A stretch of DNA of 26,417 nucleotides from Pseudomonadota bacterium (GTDB lineage: Bacteria; Pseudomonadota; Alphaproteobacteria; Rhodospirillales; 2-02-FULL-58-16). This document shows, piece after piece, positions 24,643 through 26,417 of this stretch. How positions within the stretch are numbered: the stretch's first letter is position 1; each line of letters begins with the position of its first letter. The position numbers and the translations under genes are program-made. The stretch is taken from the NCBI GenBank assembly GCA_022567015.1, contig JADFHR010000005.1:1-26417 (forward strand), given 5' to 3'. The notes under the pieces are model-generated. The model was not told the origin of the DNA. It did no database searches and saw nothing but the letters and a program-made list of their open reading frames with translations.

Positions 24643-25965
24643 ATGAGCCATTCCGAGTTGACGACGATCTTGGAGGCCGAGACCGTGGCGCAGGACCCCT
24701 CCGAGGAGCGGGTCACCCAACGCCTCCGGGATTACTGGAACACCCTGCGCGGTGAGCAGCAATTCCCGTCGCGGGCGAACTTCCGCATAGAGGCGGTGAC
24801 CGGCCTTGGGCCGAATGCCTTCGCCCTCGATCTGGCGCAAGGCGGCGACGACCCGGTTTTCCGCTTCATCGGCAAGACGCTCACCGAAGACTGCGGGAAG
24901 GATTTCACCCTCAAGCCCCTGTCGGAGGTGCCGCCCCATACCCTGCTGGCCGAGGTGGCCCGGCGCTATACCGACGTCGTCGACCGGAAGACGCCGGTCG
25001 AATTCGCCGAAGAACACGTCGGCGCCGACGGCTCGACGTCGCTGTTCCGCGGCGCCATGCTGCCCTTCAGCGAAGACGGGAAAACCCTCGATTTCATCGT
25101 CGGCGCAATCACTTACAAGAAAAAGTCGTCCGAGACAACTTTGGCCGCGGTGCCCACCGCGAGTCCTGCCGCGAGTCCTGCCGCGAGTCCTGCCGCGAGT
25201 CCTGCCGCGAGTCCTGCCGCGAGTCCTGCCGCGGGTCCGGCGGCAGGTCCGACAGCGGACACCGCCCGGGCGGACGAGGACGGCGCCGTGGCGCCATCGG
25301 CCGTGGACCATGCGAGCGGGTTGCCGCGGCTGTCACAGAGCCTGGAGGAGTGCCAGGCCCTGGCGCGCGAGGTGGTGCAGGCGGATTCGAAATCGCGCGA
25401 GACCCTGTATCGCGCCCTCGAGAGCGCCTATGCCTTCTACTTCGAGTGCGAGGCCGATCCCGAGGCCTATGCGGAATTGCGCACCGCCGCGGGAATCGGC
25501 TTGCAGGCCCGCGCCCCCTTCACCCCGATCGTGAAGCTGGTCTTCGGCGTCGACTACGACAAGACGCGCCTGTCGGAATATGCCACCGCGCTCTGCTACG
25601 CACAGCGCAACGACCGGACCGCGGAAACCGTCAAGAGATTTATCGAAACCCACGAAGGTGGCATCAAGGGCTGCGTCAAGGTCGAGCGCGCCGCCCGGCG
25701 CGCCGAGAAAGGCGCCAAGCGCGACGATTTGGAGTTGGCGAAAGGGATTCTGCGCCAGATACCCGCCATTGGCCAAGTCATGGATGCCGGGCCCGGCAAG
25801 GCCGAGTTCGTGGTGATGCTGGGCCGCCGCGCCATGGATGAGGCCGGCACCGTGCACGTGCTCACGGTGCTCGACGAAAAGAAGTCAGCGGTCGAGGCGG
25901 TCATCAAACGCACGGCGAAGAAGGTCGCCAAGGAGTTCGCCCACGCCGGCGGTAAGGCAGCCTGA
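24643..25965 (+). CDS. PAS_5-like domain protein with Ala/Ser/Pro minisatellite linker
   Basis: The protein (440 residues from ATG 24643) starts with a domain resembling PAS_5: RLRDYWNTLRGEQQFPSRAN (about 27-46), FRFIGKTLTEDCGKDF, and LFRGAMLPFSEDGKTLDFIV. A linker (about 170-215) consists of ASPA units encoded by six perfect 12-bp repeats. The C-terminal half (about 235-440) is helical and looks like its own domain, with LYRALESAYAFYFECEADPE, FTPIVKLVFGVDYDKTRLSE and HEGGIKGCVKVERAARRAEK; I do not recognise it. There is no membrane segment. It is probably a soluble sensory or scaffold protein. A GTG at 24604 would add 13 residues; neither start has a strong ribosome site. It follows comM by 110 bp. 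Confidence 0.8.
   Translation: MSHSELTTILEAETVAQDPSEERVTQRLRDYWNTLRGEQQFPSRANFRIEAVTGLGPNAFALDLAQGGDDPVFRFIGKTLTEDCGKDFTLKPLSEVPPHTLLAEVARRYTDVVDRKTPVEFAEEHVGADGSTSLFRGAMLPFSEDGKTLDFIVGAITYKKKSSETTLAAVPTASPAASPAASPAASPAASPAASPAAGPAAGPTADTARADEDGAVAPSAVDHASGLPRLSQSLEECQALAREVVQADSKSRETLYRALESAYAFYFECEADPEAYAELRTAAGIGLQARAPFTPIVKLVFGVDYDKTRLSEYATALCYAQRNDRTAETVKRFIETHEGGIKGCVKVERAARRAEKGAKRDDLELAKGILRQIPAIGQVMDAGPGKAEFVVMLGRRAMDEAGTVHVLTVLDEKKSAVEAVIKRTAKKVAKEFAHAGGKAA
25159..25230 (+). repeat. 12-bp minisatellite, six perfect copies, in frame
   Basis: The unit GCGAGTCCTGCC is repeated six times without change, followed by two decayed units to about 25254. Because 12 is a multiple of 3, gain or loss of units alters the length of the Ala/Ser/Pro linker but not the frame. 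Perfect repeats of this kind often vary between strains. Confidence 0.95.
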
Positions 25966-26417
25966 TCCGCGCTTCCCGGCGCCGCCACGCCGCACGCGGC
26001 CGCGGCACAGGATCATAGCCGCAACCGCATTCCCTGCCGACCAGAAATTCCGGGACCTTTCCCCACCCTTCCGCCAACGCCAAAACACCGCCCGGCAATG
26101 ACGACGGCCGGCCGACTACCTTACGTTGGCCTTGCCGTTCTTTTCGCGCTTCCCGCAAATCGCCTCCCACCCACGATGCGTCTCAGCCGACCCCGCCTCA
26201 CGCACCGCCGGCGCCGAGACCGCCGAGGCCGGAGCGCGGTGGCGGGCGGCGCCGTCCGGTTGGCCGACCTGAAAGCGCCGCCGACGCGCTGACCCGACGC
26301 CGTGATAGCCGATCCATCAGGAACTTCCGCCCAGTTTATGCTTGGAGAACTTCGGGCTTCTAGTGCACAGATGCAGACAGGTGATTCACCCAACTGCCCC
26401 GCAGAGCAGCGCGACGC
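25966..26417. other. Gene-free end of the window
   Basis: I see no gene I can support here. The open frames at 26098-26292 (plus) and 26121-26393 (minus) are short, Arg/Pro-rich and without good ribosome sites. The final ~110 bases are less GC-rich and could belong to the promoter or start of a gene beyond the window. The stretch 26190-26290 has several GCGCCG/CGGCGC palindromic pieces but no clear terminator. Confidence 0.4.

Noticed and set aside
26121..26393. Minus-strand frame of 90 codons at the window end
   Set aside because: Only the first ~45 residues look mildly protein-like; the rest is an Arg-rich artefact. No ribosome site or family was recognised, so it is not listed as a gene.

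Overview
The window is high-GC DNA whose gene content and order point to an alphaproteobacterium, most likely Rhodospirillales-like: hrcA-grpE divergent from rph-rdgB-hemW, dnaK-dnaJ-dapB, and lppC/rsmI-yraN-gshB-comM. This placement rests on synteny and protein style, not on a marker gene. The ubiT-ubiU-ubiV set (O2-independent ubiquinone hydroxylation) suggests life with little or no oxygen at least part of the time.

Layout. 1-357: no gene, one strong hairpin. 358-5227 (minus): dapB, dnaJ and dnaK, interrupted between dnaJ and dapB by a 0.67-kb AT-richer islet that carries one small charged protein and a REP-like inverted repeat. 5540-9199 (plus): a DUF1848 protein, then ubiT-ubiU-ubiV. 9133-12777 (minus): a DUF427/class III nucleotide cyclase fusion, grpE and hrcA. 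12930-15446 (plus): rph, rdgB, hemW. 15451-16932 (minus): an LppC-type lipoprotein, divergent from and overlapping rsmI. 16887-19253 (plus): rsmI, yraN, and a SirB1-like transglutaminase/TPR protein. 19254-20319: about 1.07 kb without genes, filled with interspersed palindromic repeats. 20320-21273 (plus): gshB. 21274-22813: a second islet with a broken IS1595-type transposase and three or four small unknown genes. 23000-24532 (plus): comM. 24643-25965 (plus): a PAS_5-like protein with a 12-bp minisatellite. 25966-26417: no gene supported.

Most of the genes are housekeeping: heat shock (HrcA, GrpE, DnaK, DnaJ), lysine/cell wall precursors (DapB), RNA maturation and ribosome methylation (Rph, RsmI), nucleotide pool cleaning (RdgB), heme delivery (HemW), glutathione (GshB), DNA uptake/recombination (ComM) and ubiquinone.

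The most unusual pattern is that both islets have the same architecture. Each sits exactly behind the stop codon of a conserved gene (dnaJ, gshB), carries small cargo genes, and ends with a second, slightly diverged copy of that gene's 3' end, which still abuts the presumed original neighbour (dapB, comM). The copies are 160 bp with 2 mismatches plus a different stop codon (dnaJ), and 70 bp with 5 mismatches (gshB). Two such events in 26 kb suggest a recurrent route of gene gain that replaces the 3' end of a core gene and leaves the old one behind. No integrase is visible.
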